Shown: positions 23,371 through 35,093, counted from the stretch's first letter. The stretch: DNA of 64,000 bases from Sabethes cyaneus (GCF_943734655.1 NC_071355.1:195299939-195363938); one strand, 5' to 3'. Notes: generated by a model from the letters alone, not told the origin. Numbers and translations are program-made.

Positions 23371-25100
23371 TTATTTCTAATTCCCGTCGTAGTAAGTAAA
23401 GCCATTCTAATTTTCATCATTTGTTGGGAGGATTTAATGAATACTCCAAGAGTTCTTGTGCTGATTTGACTAAAACACACTTACCTTACCGATCCGTGAA
23501 CTTTGAAATCACTGAAAAGCGATTATTAAAGTATATTATTGAAATTACGCAACTGACTTTATTTCTTAAATTCGTCGTACCGTTTTAAAATCCGTCCATC
23601 AAAATTTTTCATCGTCCGAACTAAAAATCACAACAATGTTTACGAAGCTAACGCGAATGTATTTGTGTAGGACGGCATGACAAATGTTATTCTGCAAAAT
23701 TTCTGCAGGTCAGGCAAATTTTCCTGGCTGTAGAATAACGACAATGCCTTGCATAAGTTATTTTCATTTATGAATGACGGAAATTAAAACGACAGTCGAT
23801 ATTTTCTTCTTCGTCGCACGAAAAAACGTAGGAAATTTGACAGGTAGGACTTCTTTAATGATAAAAAGCATTTAAATAGTTCTTTGTTCACTTTGATTGA
23901 TCGCGTATAATATAAAATAATATAAAATATTAGGGAATGCATTGTGTATCATAAAAATGCTGATATTTTTAATAATTTGTGTTGGATAGGACGGGAATAG
24001 GTAATTATTACGAAGCAGCAACATACCCTACCTATATTTTGTCTTCAAGCAGATTGAAGTACATTTTAGAATGGAATATATTTCGGCTAACATTCTGCTA
24101 TAACTGCAACTGCAAACTGACGCTGCTGGTTTGCATGAGATTACGTACTCACTTTATATGCTCAACAGATTTAAATTTCTAAAATTCATAAATAAATAAT
24201 ACCTAACAGAAAAAGAAAATATTCAAAACCTATTTTAGCAGCTATGCAAAATTAAACTTTAATCAAGAAATCTTAACAAAACCAGCGAAATATTTCTTCA
24301 AATTCCATTTTACCGCTGCACGTAGGAATATTTGATCCAAAAAGTTGGCCATAAATCCGAAATATGCAATGCATTTTTATTTATTTACAGTAGGGGAGAG
24401 ACGTCTACATTGAGACACTTTTTTCCAAAATTAAAAAAAACTTGGTGATAGCTACCAATGAGCTCTTTACTCCATTTGAAAGGCATATTATTCTAGTTGT
24501 CTGAAAAAAGTTTCGGTCGTGTTGGTTATAAGCTAAATTAGTTACAGCCCCAAACGTGAAGTTGTCTTTTTGTCTCACTGTTCCATAATAGGTTGGAAGA
24601 GTGAGATAACAAGCATTGAATACTGAGACACATATTTGAATTCAATTTAAACCATATTTTTTTGGTTATAAAGAATAGTTTAGATGACGTACCGTTTATT
24701 GTGTGTATAAAGGATACATTATTGTTGGGTATGATTGAAGATTCCGGCTATTTTCATATCTAATATATATTCATATAAGGGAATAATGCTAGTCATCTGA
24801 CTTTTAATTTACACTTCAGAATTCATTTGTCAATTCATGTGGAATAATTTACAATATGCAAAAAAAAAATTTAAAAAATTCGCATGGCGTGAGCATTGTC
24901 TGTGTATCTCACTGTTCTAAATAAGAATGTTTCATAAAAAATAGTGAAATAGTGGTGTTAGCAAACGATGCGATTGTTATATTTTTTATATATATTATAA
25001 TTGTGGTAAGATTTTATTATTTTAATCAATGTTCCAGTAACCTTCCGAGCATGTCCCGGCAAAATTTCACTCACCATCAGATGGGTCAAACTTTATATCA
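23371..25100. other. AT-rich spacer with probable old repeats
   Basis: No gene recognised. At about 24388 a TACAGTAGGGGAGAGACG motif looks like a transposon end, but its partner was not found. Confidence 0.4.
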
Positions 25101-25102
25101 TA

Positions 25103-26157
25103 CTAGCTGACCCGACAAACTTCGTATTGCCACAAATTAAACTGTCTAGTACATAAATCCTGAATCTCGGATGACCTTTATCACAAGCTCGAGTAAATTT
25201 GTAAATTTCTGAGGAGTTCATATAATCTTACGCGGGATGTACCATTTCACGGAAAATCTTTTCGTGGAAAGTACCATTTCGCAGGGGTGACCCAACTGAA
25301 GGAAAGTAATAGAGGTCAGTAGATCTAGGAAAATAAATAAACCTAGATAGAGGTGATCTCTTCGGGGGACTGCCCCCGCAGTGGCCGGCACTTTCGACGG
25401 CAGGTCGCCGGCAACACTCGTGGCCTGTGTCCGTCTCGCCCTGAATCATCTAATGTTACTAATGATAGTTTCTGGTGGTCTTGTTATTGACTAATGTTTT
25501 ATGAAAGAGTCTAAAATATCTCGAGTTCGATTAGTTTTTGAGTTACGCAAAAATTTCTGTTTTATTTGTGAGAGTTCTTATCCCCCTACCACAGGGGTGA
25601 GAGGTCTCAAACCATCATAAAAAAATCCTGCCTCCAAAACCCCCCACATGCCAAATTTTTAGTTAAGAGGATATTTGTATTTCATTTGTATAGAAGCCCC
25701 CCACTATTGAAGGGGGAGGGTATATAATTCCCCTCCTAAAGCGGAGAAGGGTCTCAATTCACCATAGAAAAAAAAATGCCTATAAAAACACCCACATGCT
25801 AAATTTGGTTCCGTTTGTTATCTGGAGTTATGAGGAAATTCGTATTTCATTTGTATGGGAGCACCCCCTCCTAAAAAAGTAAGAGATCCTAATTCATCAT
25901 AGAAAAAATTCATGCCTCCAAAACACCCACATGCCAAATATGGTTCCATTTGATTAATTAGTTCTCGAGTTATGAGGAAATTTGTATTTCATTTGTATGG
26001 GAGCCCTCCTCTTAGTGGCGGGGCATCATAAGAACCTTCTTTGGCCCCAAAAACCTCTACATGCAAATTTTCGCGCCGATTGGTACAGTAGTTTTCGATT
26101 CTACAAGGAACATCCCGACAGACAGACAGAAATCCATTTTTAAAGGTATAGATAGTG
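25103..26157 (+). repeat. unclassified interspersed repeat with internal degenerate tandem units
   Basis: It begins CTAGCTGACCCGACAAACTT and ends ACAGACAGAAATCCATTTTT then TATAGATAG. Between about 25560 and 26000 are three to four degenerate units of roughly 130-170 bp, marked by ACACCCACATGCCAAAT and TATTTCATTTGTATGGGAGC (near 25679, 25847 and 25986) with C-rich blocks. No ORF. Inverted fragments occur at 27240-27335 and 40335-40560. Class unknown; insects carry many such copies. Confidence 0.65.
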
Positions 26158-26190
26158 AAAGCGAAAAATCTGGTTCCACTTTGCCATTTT

Positions 26191-26995
26191 GACGTAGGAC
26201 TACGTCTTTGTTTACTATACTGGGACTGGGTAGCACTTTGTGAAAACGAAAATAGAAGTGTAACGTTGAATGAAAGATTTCAAATGCTAATAACTACTGA
26301 ACTACTGTGTGAAACTGAACAATTCGTTGGATAGATGAAATGAATAGGAGGATAAGGACTCTTATACAAATAAAACAGAAATTTTTGCGTATGTGCCATA
26401 TTTTCTACTATATAACAAGCGGTAAGGTGTGAAAGTAAATTAGTAAAACCTTCTCGAAACAAAAGACAGTGAATCGACGCCGCTAACTTACGTGCCTGTT
26501 GCCATTCATGTCAAAAGAGAATGACATTCGAATGGCACGTCATATTTACGATGAACGTGCTTTGGCTTTAATGTTATTTGTAACCAATGGCCCTTTTGAA
26601 AGCCACAACGAGTTAAAGTAAGATTATTGAAACATATCATGCTACGCATAATCATATTTAATACAATAATCTATGGGCTGGTCATTCATTACTATTTCAA
26701 TCTTTATGATGCACATAAGTGATTTTTAAAAGAAATCTCTATATCTCAATGGTTGCAGGCGTTGTACGTTATGAACCCCCGTCCACGTATTTTCAAAACC
26801 ACCATTGCTTTTAATGAAGAATTGAAACTGAATATTTCGCTCTTCTCTTTTAAACATTCACTTACACAATGGCATTCACAGATTCTCATAAACATACATA
26901 TGCTTAAATGCAGTTTACATTAGTCTTTGATCTAATGACCTGATATAGTCCTACGTCACCCTTTCGTACAGCCCTTAGGGCTGTATACCTTGTAG
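26191..26995 (+). mobile_element. Helentron-like non-autonomous element
   Basis: The left edge is CATTTT followed by GACGTAGGACTACGTC (26191-26206). The next bases (CTTTGTTTACTATACTGGGA...) recur at about 40155. The right part has the same motif in inverse form (26942-26957), CACCC, then a hairpin ACAGCCCTTAGGGCTGT (8-bp arms, 1-base loop, 26968-26984) about 10 bases before the presumed end. A terminal-side hairpin without target duplication is Helitron-like. No ORF. Ends are inferred by comparison with the copies at 2.5 and 56.7 kb. Confidence 0.5.
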
Positions 26996-27239
26996 TTTTT
27001 TAGATATTTAATTATTTTAAGGTAGGGGGTCATGCGGGTAAGATCGGTACTTGGGGTAAGACCAGCATCCATACAGTCTTACCGCAAACTTACCACAAAA
27101 GTTTGTGGTCTTACTACAATACATTTACAATTGTGTTATTAAACACTCAACACGTTAGTATTCATTATTTCCGATATATTAAAACAGATCAAACTTACCA
27201 TGAATCGTCAAATGTCAAAATAATAAACATGAATTTTTT

Positions 27240-27335
27240 CTATGATGAATTAGGATCTCTTACTTTTTTAGGAGGGGGTGCTCCCATACAAATGAAATAC
27301 GAATTTCCTCATAACTCCAGAACTAATCAAGCAGT
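27240..27335 (-). repeat. fragment of the 25.1-kb repeat family, inverted
   Basis: GGGGGTGCTCCCATACAAAT and the following bases through CATAACTCCAGAACTAATCAA are the reverse complement of units in the 25.1-26.2 kb repeat. Confidence 0.7.
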
Positions 27336-27596
27336 TGTTGTAACTTTTCGCGAGTAGGTTATAAGCTTTTTTTCAGAAGAAGTTTCAAACTAAATTTCAT
27401 GATATTCTTACTAGTATTGTTTGTTATCAGTGAGTAGATAGATGCGCTTTTCATGTAACATTCGCATGAATTCTTAGTAACTTGCACTCATACTGCGATC
27501 CTAGCAAAATTCCATTAACTTTACCGTTAAGTAGGAACTGAAGTACCTATATGTCAATTGCAATGCAGAAGTTTTCATGATTTTTCACGTAGAAGC

Positions 27597-27806
27597 AAAA
27601 AAAGCAATGGCTTGAACGTCTTTCCAAAATTTGGCCGTTCTTTATCTTCGCAGCCGGTTGTTAGAGTACATGACAATTACGGGGCTAGTGCAAAGGTCTT
27701 ACTGACTCTATCTAGCATGAAGTGCCAAGGCGAGATTCGAATGTACGGCGACTGGCTTGTTCGACCACCAGCGTACCTAGAAGCTAACTGGGCAGTGTCT
27801 TCATGA
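27597..27806 (-). mobile_element. tRNA-derived SINE
   Basis: On the - strand a tRNA-like head holds a B-box-like CATTCGAATCTC and a poorer A-box region. A conserved body follows (TTTGCACTAGCCCCGTAATT, TGTACTCTAACAACCGGCTG), and the tail ends GCCATTGCTTTTTTTGC. The same body occurs at 53.6 kb on the other strand. RNA polymerase III boxes and reuse at two loci support a mosquito SINE. Confidence 0.75.
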
Positions 27807-28089
27807 GAACGAGCATATTGATTTTTTAGAGTGTACATATGACACCTATTAGATTTTCTATTTACACTGAATTATCTTCATTATAGACCATTTTACTTGA
27901 CAAGAAACATGGTAACTTGCTGATATTGATCTCCCTGCATTGGTACTTTGACAAAACGCAGTTGCTCCACGAGAAATACCAATATCAGCAATGTTGTCAG
28001 TTCATTTTACGACCTACTACCAGAAGAGAAATACTAAAGAAGCTTGTAAAAGAAATGACATGTAATTCATTAACTGTTCGTCGAATCCT

Positions 28090-28772
28090 AGTGGACTTCA
28101 AAATCGACGTCAATCGACTAAATGCTGAGCTCTAAAAAATATGGTTAGAACTTTTTCGAGCAACATTGAACAGAGTCACGCACAACAATCATCAATGAGC
28201 ATATTAGGTTTAATGATGACAGGTGGTGGCGAGTGACTGAGTTCCAATGTCATTTCTTCAGTCAGCTTCTTTAACCTAATGGACTGAAAAGAAAACTCTT
28301 TCTGCACTCCAAAAATTTTTTGGCGTGACTTAATTCAATGCTGCTCGAAAAAAATTCTACAAATGATTATCAACTATGTATTTGTTACAAATATGATTAG
28401 TAGCTGCTTTCCTACGTCAACCCGAAAGACGCGAATGACCATTAGGGTTAAAGCGTCTATAATTAATTAATTAAAACAACAAGTCAACCAGAAATGGTTT
28501 TGCGATAATAAATAATATAAGATTTATCGCCGTTTGATTGCAGTTTTGTTTTCCTGCTCATTTCCCCTTAATGATGGCATGTAATCGTGAGTTCGACTGT
28601 CTTTTTTTCACTAAAGCTTCTTTAGTGCTAACTAAAGAAACTGACTAAAGAAATGACATTGGAGTTCAGTCACTCGCGGTCACCTGTCATCATTAAATCT
28701 AATTTGCTCAACGATGATTGTTGTGCGTGACTCTGTTCAAAGTTGCTAGAAAAAGTTCTAACAATATTTTTT
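28090..28772. repeat. long inverted repeat, arms of at least 135 bp
   Basis: 28134-28275 (GGTTAGAACTTTTTCGAGCA... through CAGTCAGCTTCTTTA) is inverted at about 28637-28772, with weaker similarity to about 28090 on the left. The central 360 bases are not complementary. No target duplication was identified. A piece of the arm (GAGTTCCAATGTCA...) recurs at about 29006, beside the hAT insertion. A 72-codon ORF ending at 28135 has no recognised domain. Confidence 0.7.
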
Positions 28773-29048
28773 CGAGTTCAATATTTGGGCGATTTTATGA
28801 ACTGTACGCTACAAATATGATTGCCTGGTGTTTTCGTTAGGCATCACGGATCGATTTCGTGATGATACGATGATATTTGTTGCCGTTTGCTTGCAGTTAA
28901 TATTTTCCCCCGCGATCATCGACTGATACTCCACAAGTTTTCGAGCGAAAGATCCAGAAGTTTACATCAATTTTCATGTCCACTTGGTTTCGACGAACCG
29001 AAAATGAGTTCCAATGTCACTTCTTTAGTCAGTTTCTTTAGTGCTAAC

Positions 29049-29440
29049 CAGGGATGGTTCGATCACTTTGACTCAATTTTGATTCATTTGACAGTACCGT
29101 CTTAACGGGGCCAAATATGACAAAGTTACGTATGGGATATTTGTAGAACAACTTAATATCTATAATTTTGCTGAATAAAGTGTTGCTGTATCTTTTGTAG
29201 TTACGACGCTACAATGCTAGTATCTTATTAGTGACTAAATGAACGTTCATTTAGTCACTGATGAGTTACTAGCGTTGTAGCACCGTAACCACAAACGATA
29301 CAGCAAAACTTTGTTCAGAAAAATTGTAGATTAAAACTTGTTCTACAAATGTCCCATATATAACATTGTCATATTTGGCTCGGCTGAGACGGTACTGTCA
29401 AATGAATCAAAATTGAGTCAAAGTGATCGAACCATCCCTG
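29049..29440. mobile_element. 392-bp hAT-type foldback MITE with 8-bp target duplication
   Basis: The two halves are inverted copies over nearly their whole length. Ends are CAGGGATGGTTCGATCACTT and its inverse; the centre is a palindrome AGTGACTAAATGAACGTTCA... The flanks GTGCTAAC (29041-29048) and GTGCTAAC (29441-29448) form an exact 8-bp duplication. An 8-bp duplication with CAGGGATG ends is diagnostic of hAT elements. No transposase inside. Confidence 0.9.
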
Positions 29441-29448
29441 GTGCTAAC

Positions 29449-30631
29449 ATAAGAACTAGTGATACTATTGTCTTAGGACATAACACACATCTCAGGTTTT
29501 TTTCTTTATTTAAGGTTAAGTAAAAATGTTGCTCGATGCGAGGCTGACCTATTCATGCTACCTGTTGGGAGCAATACAACAGAAGCATGCTTCTTGCTGT
29601 TATCCTATACCACCGACGCCTTCTTTGACAGCAAGCAGAGTTAATTCCAAGTCACTTTCTGTAGTGTCATGTAAATGGTTCTTTTCTCTTAGTAGCTACC
29701 TGACCTTCCTAGTATAGTGATGAGGTATTTCCCGATGCAATTTCTTCTGTCAATTGACTTTTGCAGCAGTGCAGTCAGTAAAGCTGTACGGTTTGCGATT
29801 GGGGAATGCAACTGTCTTGCAAGCTGGACTGCACTAAATTAAATTATAATGTTAAAAAAATTTATTTTATTGATTTTATTTTATAAAATTAAAGTTAATA
29901 CTCGAACTTTTACTTGATTCCTAATATTAAATTTTGATTTTGATACCTTTAAATTTGAATACCTATTCAAAAGTCATCAACTGCCTTTTTACAAGCAGTA
30001 GACTTAAGGCTGAGCACGTTGATTGCTAACCACACCTACTCAAATTCTTGCTCCGGTATACTACGCTTATGAACACTTCGTTCACTGCCATTACCCAAGA
30101 CGTAGTATACATATGGAGTACACTAGTGTTGTTCGATGCAGTTTTTTTGTCACTAAGAACGCCCTCATTGACTTTACAAGAAAAGTCAATGACAAGTTAT
30201 GGTGGTTATTACCAGATGAGAAGCGATATGACACGTTTCAAACTCTACCTGAATTCTTTCGACACGAGCCGATCTGCTCCAGTTTTGTTCGATACGATGT
30301 TCTGCTTCATCACGAAGAAGAAAAATTCCAGTTTTTTTGCAAACAATTTGGTAATTGTATTAAGTATAGCTAAATTTTTCAAAACAAACTCAAAGTATGG
30401 TTGTTTCAAAACGATATTGTATTTGAATCAAAAAATATTAGTATAATGTATAAATTAGTATAATAAAAGTGAAGAACTCGTGTATTAACTTTTAAATAAC
30501 CATCAATTTTTTATTTCAATCGCAAATTTCTCTTGGAAACGATGACAATCTTTTTGTACGCAGGACAACCATTAATATGACTGAAATCACATTTTTTTCT
30601 CCGAGATTATTTCTAGTTATTAATTGTTGCT
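29449..30631. other. AT-rich spacer, no gene recognised
   Basis: Two overlapping ORFs at 30023-30446 show no domain and shadow each other. Nothing else was seen. Confidence 0.4.
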
Positions 30632-30639
30632 ATCATAGG

Positions 30640-30931
30640 CAGGGATGCCACATATAATTCTGTGTTTTTTGTTGGAAAAATCTGACAATCTGCACGGCGA
30701 GGAAAAATATCTGTGCAAAAATCTGTCCAATACAAAACAATGAGAGTGAAAGAGATAGAGAGTTATTTTGCTGACTATTTCTGTCCCTTTCACTCTCTTG
30801 TAAAAGCTCAAAAATCTGTTTAATCTGTGTAATTTGGCGATAATCTGTATTCTATGCATACAGATTCTGTACAGGCGATTTCTTTCAAATATCTGTTAAA
30901 CACAGAATAATCTGTGCATGTGGCAACCCTG
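30640..30931. mobile_element. 292-bp hAT-type MITE with 8-bp target duplication
   Basis: The left end CAGGGATGCCACATATAATT and the right end (read inverted) CAGGGTTGCCACATGCACAG form imperfect inverted repeats that continue through ATTCTGTG. The flanks ATCATAGG (30632-30639 and 30932-30939) are identical. The interior repeats the word AATCTGT, common in such elements. No coding capacity. Confidence 0.9.
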
Positions 30932-30939
30932 ATCATAGG

Positions 30940-31845
30940 TTTTTATTGTGATGTTAGTTTTCGACTTAATCTGACAAAGGAGTCAATAAAGTAAATGCTA
31001 AATATAAGTTCACCACAATTCGCATCTAGGTAGTACCACTAACTGCCCGATGTAAATTTAGTAGTACCAAAACTAAAATACGTGCTATACTAAAATGGAG
31101 ATGAGAAACCCCTTTAGTTTACCTCCACTAGCGATTCGTTTTAGCCCATTCTCGGGTAGTTGAATTAGCTAGTCCGTCACAGGTAAGGTCGGCGGTAGTT
31201 AAACGAACTATAGAGTAACGGCTTGCTTTGTTAGAAGATAATTGCCTTTACAAACATAAATTAGGGCGTGTCAGGTGTATTAAATGCTTCAACTTTCAAG
31301 AACTGGGAAAAACGAAGCTTCATTTGCAGCTAGTTAATTTGTTGATGCTGGGGAATTCCCAGAATGTAACATAGGAAGCTTGTTTTTTTCCAGAAAATTT
31401 CCTAAAATAGCTTACCTAATTAAATATTTAGTATGAAATAAAAAGGAAATATTAAAATATGTTTGAACCTAATAACTGAATCTTCTCCGCTGGTAGAATT
31501 GGTCGAGGATATCATTTAAAAGAATTATTCAAAGAACACAGGCTTAGAATTTTACTAGGAGGACAATCCGCAGCTTACGTAACAAAGCCAAAAAGTTTTC
31601 GAAACACCGCCACAATTTTCATTTATTAAATTTGCTGAAAATTTGAAACAATATTTGGATAGTAGTTATTATAATTTTCACTAAGTAATTTCATCGCCGT
31701 TCAATTAGTATTTTTGGCTTATTGTGAGCAATTTTTATAATTTTTTGTTTCGCTTAAATCGGCACACTACTTTCAAAAGCAAGAATTTATAAACAAGTGG
31801 CAATTTGTATTGATTTACTCATTGTGTTGAGCGTCGATTGGATAG
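30940..31845. other. AT-rich spacer, no gene recognised
   Basis: No ORF or repeat structure of note. Confidence 0.4.
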
Positions 31846-31847
31846 TA

Positions 31848-32288
31848 CAGTTGGATTTCGAATTTGGCAACAAATGCGTGTCGCCTATGTTGCCAAAATC
31901 GAAACCGTGCCAAAATCGAGACCCTTTTTAATATGAAAAAATTGAATGTAGGTGCGTTATGAATTGACTAAATGTTATTAATCAACGATTGCAACCTTTT
32001 TATGTTTACAAAATCCATCAAGAGCTATCCGTGCGGTGCAGGTAAGTTTTTGGTGACCTGCGGTAAGACGTAGTCCTACGGCAATGAAAATATTATTGTT
32101 CGAAACCGCAAACTTTTTTTCATGAACATGATTAGGGCAATATTTTTTCGTAATTTAAAGTATGTATGCGGAAACTGACTGATATTTAATCATATTTTTG
32201 GAAGTAAAATATTTTGTGTTGCCAAAGACGGATACTTTTGTTGCCAAAATCGAGGCATGCCAAAATCGAACCATGCCAAATCCCACTG
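31848..32288. mobile_element. 441-bp Tc1/pogo-like MITE with TA duplication
   Basis: It opens CAGTTGGATTTCG and closes AAATCCCACTG, flanked by TA on both sides (31846-31847, 32289-32290). Both ends carry repeated TGCCAAAATCGA words in inverted orientation, which look like subterminal binding sites. The interior includes a CCGTAGGACTACGTC-type motif (32067-32082, inverse strand). No transposase. Confidence 0.65.
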
Positions 32289-32290
32289 TA

Positions 32291-33959
32291 TTACAACCAA
32301 AGAGATATTTTCAATTTTAATGTTCATTCACCACCCTAAACTATAGTTATAATTTGTCCATTAGCTTAGAGTATATAAACTAAAAGTTAAAATAATAGAG
32401 CAAATTATGCAATTAAATCAATAGCTCATTATGAATCATTACAAATCACGTTTGAAGTATGTTTAGTTCAGAAAGAATGTTACGCATATTTTTTCTGACT
32501 GTAATTTCATTAATAAATCGTACAGAAATTAAAATCAGCAAATCAGAATTATTATTCGCTTCCCCCACTGTACCCTAAATCTCCTTAGAAATTTCGTAAC
32601 CGTCATCGTCGTCGTCGTTGTTGAGGAAAAAATTACCAAACAAAAAACTAAGCCCCACTTCGTGCCTCAATTTCCATTCCGATCCTCCATTCCGGAACCA
32701 CGGCAAGGCAAAATGCACCGAGAGTTCATATAATTAATCTGAGTGCTTGCTGTCAAAATAAAACGCGTCATTTTTCACCATCCGGTCCCGGTCACAAAAG
32801 CTACGACGCTCGCACAATCCGCACAGTTCCTGCTTGGTATCCTACAACACCACGGCAGGATCCAACAATGCACTCCTGCGTGTCCTGCGTCGTTCGTTGC
32901 CCTTCTGCCTCATTCGGATTCACCTCGATTTTATTGTTTTATTTTGGGCAAAACAAATAGCTCTTTAGCTCTTCCTGGTTTCTTGCTGTTTACGGCTTGT
33001 CGTCATCATCCGCCAACAAACGGGAATTTCGACTGCACACACAGCACAAGACAGGGGAGGCTTTTCCCACGATCCGACGGAGTTTTCCCCCTTGGCGATA
33101 TATTTGGGGTGCGGAAAATTTACTAGTTAGGGTTCCCCCACCAACGCCCCGCTAGTCAGGGACTTTGTTGTCGTTATACTTAAATGATAATGAATTGACT
33201 AAATTCAATACCAATACCCGTTGAATGAGCATCACAACACCGTATCAGTAGGGTGGCCACCAGCAGCCACCAGTTGCTCAACCAGCAAAATGTTTTCCGA
33301 AAGGAAGCAAGGCGGAAAAATTAGCACAGCCCCCGTCTGAAGTGGAATGGATTGAGTAAATTGACTTACCGTTTTGTGGTTCTGCTGCTTTCCAGACGTT
33401 GAGTTTGCGCAGTTTATTTGTTGTGGTGGACGAATTTTCTTTTTACGCTCGGATTGATAAGAGGATGTCGTAATATTTCAATAGATTTTTTTTATATTTT
33501 ATACTTTGATTTGATTTCGATCTTTTTTGGAAAAAATATAAATTATATACTTGATCAGGCTTAACTGCTAAAAAATTGCTAATACTTTCGTTACTAAATG
33601 AATGTACAATTGGTTATTATTTACAATTTTTCGGCTTTGAATTCTCATCTCGAATGCATATCATACAATTGCAACAAATATCAGTGCATTAACAACTACG
33701 TTAGAAGTCATAGTTACTCAACAATTGTTTTTCATGGAAAAAAACATAATCTGCGGGACTAATTAAGTCACTATAATGGAGCACGTTCCAAGTTTCCTTC
33801 AAACGCGGGTTGACGCGGAAAGTTGAAAACAGCAATGCTAGATATCACTGGTGTGGCGTTTGCCATCATTCTTCTGTAGCAGAATCCTAAGTAGACTTGG
33901 TTTAAACTAATAAATAAATATTTGCACTAGAAGGTATCCTCATCGACGATTGGCGACTC
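32291..33959. other. region 3' of slp, no gene recognised
   Basis: 32580-33430 is less AT-rich, with a 127-codon ORF (32743-33126) that has no domain. 33480-33950 is AT-rich and presumably includes the slp 3'UTR; the nearest - strand AATAAA I found is at about 33412-33417. Regulatory content is possible but not shown. Confidence 0.4.
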
Positions 33960-35093
33960 TCAACTGTGCCTCGGGATCGGCTTGAAGATGGTAGGCCCCG
34001 TCGGGGAACCTTGCGGTTGCTGAGATTGGCTGGGCAGGTTCGGTGAATGTTGCTGGCGGTGGCTTTCGGTGGGACTTAGCTGCTGCATGTGAGCCGCCTG
34101 CGCTTGAGCCTGAGCTTGAGCTGCGTGGTGCTGAAGGAGTTGCTGATACTGAATTCTTTGGTACAGTTCGGCTTGGGCTTGCTGGTGAGGCGTAATTTGC
34201 TGGTGCTGCAACTGAGGTGGAACTCCGGCGGCAAGCAGCCGATCCATGCCAAAACCGGGACCACCGACGGAAAGTGGCAGCGGAAGTGGTAGCGTTGGTT
34301 TCGGTGCTATACTAGGTGCGTACGGGGAAAATCGGGAGTACATTTGCGCTAACAGAGCCGTTTGTGCGTGGGCTGGTGACGGATACATGAACTGATTGAA
34401 TTGAGGATAGCCGAGCGGTGGATACATTGGACCCACAAAGGATCGTTTGAAGGCAGCCATCCGATTGCGGGTAGCATTTGCTCGGCGGCGCAGTTTTCCA
34501 GTCGATCCTCCGATGAACACATCATCCGCCGATGCATCCAACATCCAGTAGTTGCCTTTACCCGGATCGTCGTAATGGCGAGGCACTTTCACAAAGCACT
34601 TGTTCAGACTGAGATTGTGGCGAATCGAGTTTTGCCAACCCTGTTTGTTATCACGATAGTATGGAAAATTACGCATGATGTACTCGTAGATTCCATTTAG
34701 CGTTAATCGTTTTTCAGCACTTTGCCGAATGGCCATCATAATCAGCGCATTGTAACTGTACGGCGGTTTTTCGTTGCCTTTCTTCTCACCATCCTTGGGA
34801 CTGGAGGCACCTTCTTCGGTATCATCTGATTTTTCTTTATTGCTGCAATCCATTGGCGGCGGAGTTCCGGTCACATCCAGATCCGACTCAGTGTCGGTGA
34901 AATCGTGATCCTGCTCTTCTGATCCGATCGGTGAATGACACGAATGAGGCGACGGCGACGGAGTTTGTGCCGGGGAAGTCTGCATGGCAGTTTCCGGCAG
35001 GATCGAGTTGATCGAGAAGCTGGACTTTAGCGGCGCTCTGGCCACACTAAACACTGTTTGCCCGTTCATCATCTCTGATTCAATTTTGACCAT
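33960..35093 (-). CDS. slp: sloppy-paired (FoxG-type) forkhead transcription factor
   Basis: Intact single-exon ORF of 377 residues. The forkhead DNA-binding domain spans about 109-204: KPPYSYNALIMMAI opens it, helix 3 is WQNSIRHNLSLNKCFVKVPR, and wing text includes DPGKGNYW. An eh1 motif FSINSILP (26-33) is the Groucho co-repressor binding site known in Slp proteins. A Ser/Pro/acidic linker lies between. The C-terminal third has a Leu/Pro-rich stretch, then Gln/Ala-rich tracts (QAQAQAQAA). Known family role: pair-rule and segment-polarity patterning and later head, CNS and mesoderm fates, acting in the nucleus mainly as a repressor. Drosophila slp1 and slp2 are also intronless. Only one slp copy lies in this window; which Drosophila paralogue it matches cannot be told. 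Confidence 0.93.
   Translation of the reverse strand: MVKIESEMMNGQTVFSVARAPLKSSFSINSILPETAMQTSPAQTPSPSPHSCHSPIGSEEQDHDFTDTESDLDVTGTPPPMDCSNKEKSDDTEEGASSPKDGEKKGNEKPPYSYNALIMMAIRQSAEKRLTLNGIYEYIMRNFPYYRDNKQGWQNSIRHNLSLNKCFVKVPRHYDDPGKGNYWMLDASADDVFIGGSTGKLRRRANATRNRMAAFKRSFVGPMYPPLGYPQFNQFMYPSPAHAQTALLAQMYSRFSPYAPSIAPKPTLPLPLPLSVGGPGFGMDRLLAAGVPPQLQHQQITPHQQAQAELYQRIQYQQLLQHHAAQAQAQAQAAHMQQLSPTESHRQQHSPNLPSQSQQPQGSPTGPTIFKPIPRHS

Noticed and set aside
27917..28135. 72-codon ORF as a transposase fragment
   Set aside because: No catalytic or DNA-binding motif can be pointed to; position beside an inverted repeat is not enough.
30023..30446. Two overlapping + strand ORFs of 116 and 132 codons
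   Set aside because: They share the same DNA in different frames and neither resembles a known protein.
32743..33126. 127-codon ORF downstream of slp
   Set aside because: No domain, no promoter or poly(A) context, and composition typical of random open frame.
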